This document shows, one piece after another, positions 26,520 to 34,608 of a DNA stretch of 58,125 nucleotides (within the stretch, counting starts at the first letter, position 1; each line of letters starts with the position of its first letter). Location: assembly GCA_001552765.1 (NCBI GenBank), contig KQ959442.1, forward strand, positions 1 through 58,125, given 5' to 3'. Under the pieces are notes generated by a model. The model was not told where the DNA came from, did not search any database, and saw nothing but the letters and a program-made list of their open reading frames with translations. This stretch comes from Bacteroidales bacterium KA00344 (GTDB taxonomy: Bacteria > Bacteroidota > Bacteroidia > Bacteroidales > Bacteroidaceae). A program made the translations under genes and the position numbers.

Positions 26520-27731
26520 TTGTTCTTCGCAGACAAGTATAGGATTGTCGATATTTCTTTTCCATGCTTTCAGGTAATTACTCCATTCTCTTGCGGAATG
26601 GTAGCCGAAACTCTCGTTGGCACTCGTATAAGTAAGGTGGTATCGGATGTGATTGCCAACGGGTTTGATTACGGTGCAATAGTTGTCTTTATTGGCCGGC
26701 ATTTCCTTGACGCGGTATTCCCGTGGCACATAGATGCCAAGTCCTACCGTTTCACGTCTTCCATTGATGGTGTCCGAAGTGGGCCAGTCGGCTCCCCAGC
26801 ATCCTCTGAGACCGTCGTTGTCACCCAATTCTTCTGAATTTTTTACGTTGATGATGCCTGACGAAAATTCAGTGGCAGACATATTCCTATTCAATGTGAC
26901 GTCCACGGCAAAGTCTCTGCGTCCCGCATACAAAGTATATCTGAGCGTCATATTAACAGGTTCTATGCCCGGAGCGATGGTCCAGCCGGCATCTTCAACC
27001 TCGACGATAGTTCGAATGGGGCCTTTCGACAATATCCTCTGGGTACGATGTTTCACATCTTCGAGCATGGTAGGTGTCGTTCCATCCCATCCCCGCAACG
27101 CTCCTAAGCCAAAAGAGTTGCCTACCCACAGCACATCATCGCCATACCCCAAGGCTTTCTGCGCTTCCGAAGTATAGAATTGAGTCTCTTTTAGTTCAAG
27201 TCTTTTGTGAAATTTTCCATAGAGATCTATGGTCTGTCGCTTGTCCATGTAAATGCGCATGGCAATTAATTCGTTTTCAAAAGCAATGCCATGATGGTGC
27301 AACACTTGATATGGGTTGCCGGTTTCCTGATCAATCGTGATGGATGATAGATAGATGTCGTGTTTGTTTTTCTCCTTAACTTTTGGATTTCTAAGAACAA
27401 TTTCTGCATAGGTCTTGGCTGGATATACACGCGGCTTCCCATGATGATATAAGGTGATAGATGCGGTTTGAATTGTTTTCCCGGCAATGTCGGTCATGAA
27501 ACATAGCTCATCCATGACGCCATCTTTATCCAAATCATCAAGTTGGCACGGCGTTTCCATACCGTCTATCTCGACAACGGCAGATTTAACAGACCCGTAT
27601 TTATGCAACTGCACTACCATAGGAGCATTGCTTTGGGAAATTTTCGACGAAAGTTTAAGTTGAATGACCTGTTGAGCCGACGTATTTATGCAGGCCAAAC
27701 ACACGATGATGATGAGCAGATATTGTTTCAT
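26490..27731 (-). CDS. DUF4861-type secreted protein
   Basis: A 413-residue exported protein with signal peptide MKQYLLIIIVCLACINTSAQ. The mature protein resembles DUF4861 (pattern GDDVLWVGNSFGLGALRGWD; NPYQVLHHHGIAFENELIA). Such proteins often sit in carbohydrate-degrading loci in Bacteroidota, but no glycosidase catalytic pair can be pointed out here and no sugar genes adjoin it. ATG 27731 is a clear start. Confidence 0.82.
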   Translation of the reverse strand: MKQYLLIIIVCLACINTSAQQVIQLKLSSKISQSNAPMVVQLHKYGSVKSAVVEIDGMETPCQLDDLDKDGVMDELCFMTDIAGKTIQTASITLYHHGKPRVYPAKTYAEIVLRNPKVKEKNKHDIYLSSITIDQETGNPYQVLHHHGIAFENELIAMRIYMDKRQTIDLYGKFHKRLELKETQFYTSEAQKALGYGDDVLWVGNSFGLGALRGWDGTTPTMLEDVKHRTQRILSKGPIRTIVEVEDAGWTIAPGIEPVNMTLRYTLYAGRRDFAVDVTLNRNMSATEFSSGIINVKNSEELGDNDGLRGCWGADWPTSDTINGRRETVGLGIYVPREYRVKEMPANKDNYCTVIKPVGNHIRYHLTYTSANESFGYHSAREWSNYLKAWKRNIDNPILVCEEQSAKSFTAVQ

Positions 27732-27759
27732 AAGTATTTCTTGTTTGTTTTATTCTGAG

Positions 27760-27767
27760 CAAAATTA
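27760..27767 (-). promoter_or_regulatory. -7 motif for the DUF4861 gene
   Basis: TAATTTTG on the minus strand, 28 bases upstream of the ATG at 27731. It shares a 120-base divergent region with the gldB promoter. Confidence 0.5.
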
Positions 27768-27879
27768 GCAAATCTTTTCATGAAAGATCCACAGTAATAC
27801 GAGCTCTTTTGTTGTTTTTTAAAGAAAATAAAAATAAATAAATAATTTTTGTGAAAATATTAACTTTTTTAGCTTATTA

Positions 27880-27911
27880 TTTGTTTTTTATTTCGATTAT
27901 TAGTATTTTTG
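27880..27911 (+). promoter_or_regulatory. Promoter of gldB
   Basis: TTTG (27880-27883), 20 bases, then TATTTTTG (27904-27911): a full -33/-7 match. Transcription should start near 27918, which excludes the GTG at 27851 as the gldB start and supports TTG 27935. Confidence 0.7.
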
Positions 27912-27934
27912 CATATAAAATACGTGCTTTTAGA

Positions 27935-28741
27935 TTGTCACACAGGTTATTTTACATATTAATTGCAGCAATCACGTTGTTCAGTGCTTGTGAATTCAAG
28001 CTGAAACCAAACGAAGATGATAATGATGCCGCTCATATTAAAGTAGAACGATATGATCGGTTGCAGAGTCGTTATCTCATCACGGGTGATTTCTCTGCAT
28101 TGCAGGAGATGAATACTGAATATCCAATCGAAACGCGTACGTTGGTTGAGAAGATGCTCCGGATAGGCGAAGTAGGAGACCATAATATCAACGAGAAATT
28201 CCTTCGCTTTTACCAAGATTCAACGTTACAGTCTATCATAAGCGATGCTGGCTCCGAGTATGCTGATATGGACGATATTAACAAGCAACTGAAAAAGGTT
28301 TTCCTACAGTTGAAGGAATGGCTCCCCAATATGCCTATACCCAGAGTTTATGCTCAAATTGGAGCACTCGACCAGAGCATTGTGGTAGGGGAGAGAATGA
28401 TAGGAATATCTCTTGATAAGTATATGGGAGCCAAATATCCGATATATCAGCGATACGATTATTCGGCGGAACAGTTACGCACGATGGGGCGTAACTATAT
28501 TGTGCCGGACTGTGCCAGCTTTTATTTACTAAGCTTGTACCCTATGGAAAACTATGACAGTCGTACGCAAATGGAGAAAGACCTGCACATGGGAAAGGTG
28601 ATGTGGGTTGTCAACAAGGCGATGGGCAAGCAAATATTTACCACAGACTATGTAAATATTGTGGATAGATATATGGATAAACATCATGATGTGTCGATTT
28701 CCGAATTGTTGGAAAGCGACGACTACAGCAAGATGAAATAA
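27935..28741 (+). CDS. gldB: GldB-like gliding motility lipoprotein
   Basis: A lipoprotein of about 268 residues of the GldB family, needed for gliding and stability of the type IX system in Flavobacterium; its role in non-gliding Bacteroidales is less clear. The frame opens at GTG 27851, but a promoter lies inside that part. TTG 27935 instead gives a compact signal peptide (SHRLFYILIAAITLFSAC) whose lipobox FSAC fits, so I chose it. The mature part has the family features RYDRLQSRYLITGDFSALQE and IPRVYAQIGALDQSIVVGER. Start choice remains an inference because TTG has no ribosome site of note. Confidence 0.8.
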   Translation: MSHRLFYILIAAITLFSACEFKLKPNEDDNDAAHIKVERYDRLQSRYLITGDFSALQEMNTEYPIETRTLVEKMLRIGEVGDHNINEKFLRFYQDSTLQSIISDAGSEYADMDDINKQLKKVFLQLKEWLPNMPIPRVYAQIGALDQSIVVGERMIGISLDKYMGAKYPIYQRYDYSAEQLRTMGRNYIVPDCASFYLLSLYPMENYDSRTQMEKDLHMGKVMWVVNKAMGKQIFTTDYVNIVDRYMDKHHDVSISELLESDDYSKMK

Positions 28742-28764
28742 TTTGTTGCTCTAATTTCTTTAGC

Positions 28765-29601
28765 TTATTCTTGTGGATTTGGCAAAGGAGATAAGTCGAA
28801 TATCTCGGAAGGACTTTTGCGTCTGAGGACATTCAGCTTAAAATCGGCTTCCGGTCCGTCTCCCGCAACAATCCCATGAGAGCGTAAGACCTGCTTTACG
28901 CTTTTCTCTGCCAGGTCCGGATGGTTGTTCTCATTGCTGAGATGGCAGAGCCATACGTGTTTGAGCTTCGGCGTAGCATTCTCTGCAAGTGCCAGCGCAC
29001 AGTCCAAATTACTCATGTGCCCATAGGGACCGCGAATACGTGTCTTAAGATGTTCCGGATAAGGACCTCGCTCAAGCATTTCGGACTCATAGTCAGCCTC
29101 TATGACCAAGTAGTCGGCTTTACTGATATAGAATCTTATTTCGTCTGTCAGGTGGCCGATGTCGGTCATGAATACAAATGTGATATCTTGGTATTGGATG
29201 CAATAGCCAACATTATCGGAACTGTCGTGAGGAACATCGAAAGGGGTGATGGTGAAGTCATCCAGTTGGAATGGAGTGTTCTTCTCGATTATTTTTACTC
29301 GTTCCGGCATAATTTTCGTTCGCACACACCAATTGTTTTCTATCCCAATGTGTACTTTATGGGTAGAGTAAACGGGCAGGTTATAGTCTTTGCTCAAACT
29401 TCCTACCGACTTCACATGGTCTGCATGGTCGTGGGTAACAATCAGGTTTTTGATATTTGACGCTTGTATTTTATAGTTCTTGAAATATTTTTTCAGCGTC
29501 CTGATGCCCAGTCCTGCATCTATGAGGAGGCCGGAGTTTTCAGTAAACAAGTAACTACAGTTGCCACTGCTCCCACTTCCAAAGGATATATAATGTAACA
29601 T
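28765..29601 (-). CDS. MBL-fold metallo-hydrolase (YycJ/WalJ-like)
   Basis: A 278-residue metallo-beta-lactamase-fold hydrolase: GSGSSGNCSYLFTENSGLLIDAGLG at the start (only the first part quoted), zinc motif THDHADHVKSVG, a further His in DVPHDSS, and Asp/His near FMTDIGHLTDE. It resembles the YycJ/WalJ family, and the reaction here is not known. It is convergent with gldB, with 23 bases between stops and no visible terminator. ATG 29601 is the start. Confidence 0.88.
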   Translation of the reverse strand: MLHYISFGSGSSGNCSYLFTENSGLLIDAGLGIRTLKKYFKNYKIQASNIKNLIVTHDHADHVKSVGSLSKDYNLPVYSTHKVHIGIENNWCVRTKIMPERVKIIEKNTPFQLDDFTITPFDVPHDSSDNVGYCIQYQDITFVFMTDIGHLTDEIRFYISKADYLVIEADYESEMLERGPYPEHLKTRIRGPYGHMSNLDCALALAENATPKLKHVWLCHLSNENNHPDLAEKSVKQVLRSHGIVAGDGPEADFKLNVLRRKSPSEIFDLSPLPNPQE

Positions 29602-29619
29602 TTATGTTCTATTTTTCTG

Positions 29620-29627
29620 CAAAGGTA
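29620..29627 (-). promoter_or_regulatory. -7 motif for the metallo-hydrolase gene
   Basis: TACCTTTG on the minus strand, 18 bases upstream of ATG 29601. The -33 box is not clear. Confidence 0.45.
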
Positions 29628-29793
29628 TGCAAAACAAAGGAAAATTGCGATTGGGAATGTGTAAAATATAATAATTAATATATTGTTGAATCTATTATTG
29701 AAAACATTGCACACTATACTTCATAAAACGGATTCGGCGTACGCCTTCTATGAAAAATATTGCTGACCATGTAATATTCTGCAGAAAAACACC

Positions 29794-29801
29794 TACATTT
29801 G
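29794..29801 (+). promoter_or_regulatory. -7 motif for the small lipoprotein gene
   Basis: TACATTTG fits TAnnTTTG and lies 14 bases before the ATG at 29816, implying a very short leader. Confidence 0.45.
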
Positions 29802-29815
29802 CATTATTCTAACAG

Positions 29816-30295
29816 ATGTGTTCCATGCAAAAAAATATAAAGCTTGTTCGTTTTTTCTTGTCGTTTCCTGTTTTATTGATAATGGGATGCCTATCCCTTT
29901 GCTCGTGTGAGAATGACAATGAAGAACAACTTACGGAAACCGTATCTTCATTTTCAGATTCGTATTTTAATTGGCAGTATTTTCGTTCCGTCAAATATTG
30001 CACTCTCGACTCAAAGCAATGGTTGAGTTATATGGCTTCTCAAGTAAACGAAGCAGATGTTGAAGCCCTTCGCGCACAAGAAGAAGGGGCTACTGTGGAA
30101 ATAGAAGATGTCGATCTGTTGCCGGGAGATAGCGTGGCAAAGGTAAGAATAATCGTTTATAACTACCTGAATATGGACACAATAGGAGTAGAGGGAAGGG
30201 TGGTGGATAAGGCCTTTTTCGTGATTCCTGCAAAGCGGAATAATGGTGTCTGGAAGGTGCAACTTACTGCTCCTTTGCGTGCTGTGAAAGATTAA
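29816..30295 (+). CDS. Small lipoprotein of unknown function
   Basis: A 159-residue exported lipoprotein: signal LVRFFLSFPVLLIMGCLSLC with lipobox LCSC, then an acidic linker (ENDNEEQLTETVSS). The mature domain is a mixed alpha/beta part of about 110 residues. No family is recognised. ATG 29825 (MQKNIKLVRF) is an alternative start. The gene converges with the glycosyltransferase gene and their 3' ends overlap by 32 bases. Confidence 0.65.
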   Translation: MCSMQKNIKLVRFFLSFPVLLIMGCLSLCSCENDNEEQLTETVSSFSDSYFNWQYFRSVKYCTLDSKQWLSYMASQVNEADVEALRAQEEGATVEIEDVDLLPGDSVAKVRIIVYNYLNMDTIGVEGRVVDKAFFVIPAKRNNGVWKVQLTAPLRAVKD

Positions 30296-31151
30296 GAAAA
30301 TACCCTAATTTGTAAAGTTTGAAAACCAGTAATGACGGGGAAGTGCCTGTCAGGTTGTTTCTCCATGTGGTTTTCATGATGCGATAAAGCCATAGGAAAA
30401 GGTATTTAAGGGTGCCATTCAAATTTGCTGCCACACGCAGGAGTGTGGAAAATTCTTTCAATTCATCTTGGAATTGATCAAGCGTTTGCAAGCCTTCTTC
30501 AGTCTTAGCCACAAAATGGGCATTGGATTCATAGTCAAAGAAACCGATAGGAACGTTTATGTGCAGAACGTTTATATTGTTTTTTTGCAGTTCCTTGCCC
30601 AACATTACATCCTCATACCCGTATTTTACAAAGCGTTCGTCCAGAGGGTGAGCAAGCATAAGCTCGCGCTTGATAAGCAGATTAGAAATGTTAAAACTTT
30701 TGAAGGGATATTTCTTTCGTACCTCCACTTGGTGATTGGGCGCCGCAGCCTTTTCGTATAACCATCTTAAATTAGAGTTGGGACCGGGCATCATCCTGTA
30801 TCCGCCATAACAAACCTTTGTCCGTTTACTTGCTTCTACAAACTGCGAGAGGTAGTTGTCGGTGATGATTTTGCCGTCGCCATCAATAAATAAAAGCCAA
30901 TCTCCCTGCGCTTCCCGGGCAAGAAAGTTGCGTATGCGGGCACGTCCCACATTCTTATTTCTCCGAATATATCTGCAATTCGGGATTTTGTTGATGCCGT
31001 CATTCTCCTTGACAATGTTGCCATTGGTAGACGCGTCGTCTGCCACCACAATTTCCCATAGCAATCCTTCTATGCTTGCAGCCTGTTCAGACAGTTTAGT
31101 GACCAGTTCGAGGCAACTGTTGTTGTATGATGGAATGACAATGGAAATCAT
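30264..31151 (-). CDS. Family 2 glycosyltransferase
   Basis: A 295-residue GT-A-fold transferase: MISIVIPSYNNS start, nucleotide-sugar motif VVADDAST, and the DxD-type metal site in FIDGDGKI, followed by the acceptor part with ELMLAHPLDERFVKYGYEDV. A frame extension to 31196 lies inside uvrA, so the start is ATG 31151; it overlaps the uvrA stop (ATGA), so translation is coupled to uvrA. The C-terminus has hydrophobic stretches (YLFLWLYRIMK) that suggest membrane attachment. The product (glycan, LPS or exopolysaccharide) cannot be told. Confidence 0.85.
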   Translation of the reverse strand: MISIVIPSYNNSCLELVTKLSEQAASIEGLLWEIVVADDASTNGNIVKENDGINKIPNCRYIRRNKNVGRARIRNFLAREAQGDWLLFIDGDGKIITDNYLSQFVEASKRTKVCYGGYRMMPGPNSNLRWLYEKAAAPNHQVEVRKKYPFKSFNISNLLIKRELMLAHPLDERFVKYGYEDVMLGKELQKNNINVLHINVPIGFFDYESNAHFVAKTEEGLQTLDQFQDELKEFSTLLRVAANLNGTLKYLFLWLYRIMKTTWRNNLTGTSPSLLVFKLYKLGYFLNLSQHAKEQ

Positions 31152-34003
31152 ACGAGTTTGTCTTTCAGATACTTGCCTGTGATGCTTTCCTTGCACGCTG
31201 CAATCGTTTCAGGCGTGCCTGTGCATACAATATTTCCACCGGCATTGCCACCTCCGGGTCCCAAGTCGATCACCCAATCGGCCGATTTGATGACGTCCAA
31301 GTTGTGTTCGATGACCAGAATGCTGTGTCCTCTTTCTATCAAGGCATCAAAGGCTTTGAGCAGCCGGGTGATGTCGTGGAAATGCAATCCGGTGGTCGGC
31401 TCGTCAAAAATAAACATACTTGGCTCTTGCTTTTCCTGACCGATATAGTAAGCGAGCTTTACACGTTGGTTTTCACCGCCTGAAAGCGTGGACGAGCTTT
31501 GCCCCAGCTTGATGTATCCCAATCCTACATCTTCCAACGGTTGGAGACGGCTTACAATGCCTCTCTGCTTATGTTTACCGAAAAACGCAAGGGCTTCCGA
31601 CACGGTCATGTTCAGCACATCGTATATATTCTTACCCTCAAACCTCACATCGAGCACATCTTGTTTGAAGCGTTTGCCATGACAGGTTTCACATTCCAAC
31701 ACAAGGTCGGCCATGAATTGCATTTCTACGGTAATGACACCGGCTCCCTTGCACTCCTCACATCGACCGCCATCTGTGTTGAATGAGAAATATTGCGGAC
31801 TGAAACCGAGTTGCTTGGCCAACGGTTGTTCGGCAAACAGCTGACGTATGGCATCGTATGCCTTCAGGTATGTGGCCGGATTAGAACGCGTGCTTTTGCC
31901 TATGGGGTTTTGGTCTACATATTCTATATGGCGTATTTCCTGCCAGTCTCCATCGAGAGAAAGAAACTCTCCCGGAGCATCGCACACCTCGTTCAGACGC
32001 CGCTTTATGGCAGGATAAAGTATGCCTTTCACCAGACTTGACTTGCCTGAGCCAGACACACCCGTTATAACGGTCATCACATTGAGTGGAATTTCTGCGT
32101 TGATGCCGTGCAGGTTGTTCATTCGGCAGCCATTCAGTTTGACCGACTGATTCCACGACCGTCGGGAAGTGGGTACGGCAATCGTTTCTGAATGGGTGAG
32201 ATATTTTATCGTATAGCTTCTTGGATAGGTATCCAGCAGGGCTTTGTCTTTGGAGGGAAGGTTTTTTTTGAGTGCTTCTGGAACGTTACCCTCGTACACA
32301 ATTTCTCCACCATTGTTGCCCGCATCGGGTCCGATGTCGATCAGCCAGTCGGCCTCACGCATAATTTCTTCATCGTGTTCCACCACAACGACGGTGTTGC
32401 CCAGCTCTTGAAGTTCGCGCAATACATGGATAAGGCGGTTGGTGTCGCGACTATGCAGTCCTATACTTGGCTCGTCGAGAATGTACAGACTTCCCACCAA
32501 CGACGAGCCCAGCGAGGTGGTCAGGTTAATGCGTTGGCTCTCACCGCCGGACAGCGAGTTGCTCAATCGGTTTAGGGTGAGATAGTCCAATCCCACATCG
32601 CACAGAAACTGTAACCTTGATTTGATTTCCGTGAGCAGTCTCTTGCTTATTTCCTGCTCGTGTTCGTTGAGTTCAAGCCGGTCAAACCATTGTGCCAGAT
32701 TCAGCACGGGCATCTGTGTCAGGTCTGAGATGCTCCGCCCTCCAATCTTCACCCATTCTGTCTCCTTTTTCAGTCGGGTGCCTCTACAGTCAGGACAGAT
32801 GGTTTTGCCCCGGTATCGACTCATCATGACGCGGTATTGAATCTTATACTGATTTTCCTTGACCATTTGGAAAAAGGAATCGATGCACACGCTGTCGGCT
32901 TTCCGCTCGCCATTCTTTTTTGTCTCAGAGGGGAGCCCATGCCACAGCATATCTTTCTCTTTGGCAGAGAGTTCGAGGTATGGTTTGAATATGGGGAAGT
33001 CGTTTTTTTGTGCTCGTCGGCAAAATTCTTCCTGCCATTGTTTCATTTTGTCACCGTGCCAGCACTGTACGCAGCCATCGTAGACAGACAATGTGGAATT
33101 AGGGATGACCAGTTTTTCGTCTATGCCGATAACGCTGCCAAAGCCTTCACACGTAGGACAGGCACCCAGTGGAGAGTTGAACGAAAACATATTGTCATTG
33201 GGCTCTTCAAATTTGATGCCGTCGGCTTCAAACCGGGATGAGAAATCATAACAGATATTGGAGGGTAGAAACAACAGTCTGCAGCTCCCGTCACCTTCGT
33301 ACATTGCTGTTTCCACAGAGTCGACAAGACGGGCCACAACGTCTTTCTCCCGTGAAACGCTCAGTCGGTCGATGATGAGAAAGAGCGGCTTGTCAGACTT
33401 GTTCCGATCTGTAAAGGTCTGAGCATTGAGCACATCCTCTATGCGCATCACCTCATCGCCGAGCATCATACGCGTGTAGCCCTCCTGAAGATACATCTCC
33501 AACTGCTTGTTGATGGAACGCCCCTTTATCATGTGGAACGGGGAGAGAATCATGTATTTGGTCCCATCAGAATATTGCATCACCTGCTGCAATATGTCTT
33601 CGGTAGAATGTTTTTTCACTTCCTGTCCGGAGATGGGAGAGAAGGTGCGGCCTATGCGGGCATAGAGGAGCCTTAAATATTCGTAGATTTCAGTGGAGGT
33701 GCCGACGGTAGATCGGGGATTTCGGGAGATTACTTTCTGCTCAATGGCAATGGCGGGAGGCAGCCCCTTGATAAAGTCACATTCCGGTTTTTTCATGCGT
33801 CCCAAAAACTGTCGGGCATAACTCGACAAACTCTCTACATATCGTCGTTGTCCTTCGGCATAGAGAGTGTCAAAGGCCAGAGACGATTTACCAGAGCCGG
33901 AGACCCCGGTTATGGCTACAAACTTGTTGCGCGGAATGTGTAGACTTATATTTTTCAGGTTGTTCACCCTTGCCCCTTTTACCTCAATATATTTTTCTTC
34001 CAT
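31148..34003 (-). CDS. uvrA: UvrA, excinuclease ABC subunit A
   Basis: The damage-recognition ATPase of nucleotide excision repair. At 951 residues it is full length with two ABC modules: Walker A GVSGSGKSS at 33-41 and a second one about residue 650; signature motifs (LSGGESQRINLTTSLG and LSGGENQRVKLAYYIG); Walker B (LYILDEPSIGL, MFIFDEPTTGL). The zinc-binding Cys pairs CPTC and CEEC/CETC (about 740-775) are present. The glycosyltransferase gene overlaps its stop. Confidence 0.96.
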   Translation of the reverse strand: MEEKYIEVKGARVNNLKNISLHIPRNKFVAITGVSGSGKSSLAFDTLYAEGQRRYVESLSSYARQFLGRMKKPECDFIKGLPPAIAIEQKVISRNPRSTVGTSTEIYEYLRLLYARIGRTFSPISGQEVKKHSTEDILQQVMQYSDGTKYMILSPFHMIKGRSINKQLEMYLQEGYTRMMLGDEVMRIEDVLNAQTFTDRNKSDKPLFLIIDRLSVSREKDVVARLVDSVETAMYEGDGSCRLLFLPSNICYDFSSRFEADGIKFEEPNDNMFSFNSPLGACPTCEGFGSVIGIDEKLVIPNSTLSVYDGCVQCWHGDKMKQWQEEFCRRAQKNDFPIFKPYLELSAKEKDMLWHGLPSETKKNGERKADSVCIDSFFQMVKENQYKIQYRVMMSRYRGKTICPDCRGTRLKKETEWVKIGGRSISDLTQMPVLNLAQWFDRLELNEHEQEISKRLLTEIKSRLQFLCDVGLDYLTLNRLSNSLSGGESQRINLTTSLGSSLVGSLYILDEPSIGLHSRDTNRLIHVLRELQELGNTVVVVEHDEEIMREADWLIDIGPDAGNNGGEIVYEGNVPEALKKNLPSKDKALLDTYPRSYTIKYLTHSETIAVPTSRRSWNQSVKLNGCRMNNLHGINAEIPLNVMTVITGVSGSGKSSLVKGILYPAIKRRLNEVCDAPGEFLSLDGDWQEIRHIEYVDQNPIGKSTRSNPATYLKAYDAIRQLFAEQPLAKQLGFSPQYFSFNTDGGRCEECKGAGVITVEMQFMADLVLECETCHGKRFKQDVLDVRFEGKNIYDVLNMTVSEALAFFGKHKQRGIVSRLQPLEDVGLGYIKLGQSSSTLSGGENQRVKLAYYIGQEKQEPSMFIFDEPTTGLHFHDITRLLKAFDALIERGHSILVIEHNLDVIKSADWVIDLGPGGGNAGGNIVCTGTPETIAACKESITGKYLKDKLV

Positions 34004-34031
34004 ATTCGAAACTCAATCAATGAACATTATA

Positions 34032-34039
34032 CAAAAATA
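34032..34039 (-). promoter_or_regulatory. -7 motif for uvrA
   Basis: TATTTTTG on the minus strand, 28 bases before ATG 34003. No LexA box could be identified near it. Confidence 0.45.
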
Positions 34040-34229
34040 CAAAGAATATTCCTAAAACGCTTTGAATTGCCTTAATAAATCTCGGGGAACGATGACCAGG
34101 CAAAACTGCGATAGAGGCTTGAGCGATGAAATGATGTTGTCAATTGTCAATAAAACTTCACTGTAATCTTGTCCGGATTTACGGACGATCCGGAGACAGA
34201 ACCGTGTCCTTTCCTTGTTTTTTGCGCCG

Positions 34230-34490
34230 TATAATCACAGAAAAATCTTGTTGCTTATGCGTTTAGACCCTTATCGCGATGCGTCGAAGCCTTAAAGGAG
34301 AGTAGGTTAGGCTTGATCGGCTGTGTGGTTAGGCCTTAGTCGGGATGCCGATAAGCCCTAACCGCATGGCTTATCATAGCAGAAATCTGAACTATTGGGA
34401 AGAAATGTGTGTAATTCTCTCGTACTCAAAGAGTTGCTGATTGCTTAAAATTTGGGCTTATTTCGGACAAAAGTTTTTGTGTTTTCAAAT
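34230..34490 (-). repeat. Degenerate dispersed repeat, copy D
   Basis: Tandem AAGGC/TCGC-type units at about 34250-34380 (for example GGTTAGGCCTTAGTCGGGAT) match the middle of copies A, B, C and E. On the minus strand a TTGTCCGAAATAAGC block near 34455-34475 matches TCGTCCGAAATACGC of copy A. The end block with CCCTTTTTGCGCTGG is not clearly present, so the copy is partial. Between uvrA and the terminator (34040-34551) I see no other feature. Confidence 0.42.
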
Positions 34491-34551
34491 ATGAGAAACC
34501 TGCAAGGACTTTTGTTGAGTTTTTTATTTCTTTTTTATGATATGAAAATGA

Positions 34552-34585
34552 AAAGTGGACCTATCCTGAAAGATAGATCCACTTT
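34552..34585 (-). terminator. Terminator after the PpiD-like gene
   Basis: Stem AAAGTGGACCTATC (34552-34565) pairing with GATAGATCCACTTT (34572-34585), one G-U pair, loop of six. On the minus strand it is followed by a T-rich run. It lies 23 bases past the stop of the isomerase gene. Confidence 0.75.
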
Positions 34586-34608
34586 GAATATGTTGTACAG
34601 TTTTGTCT

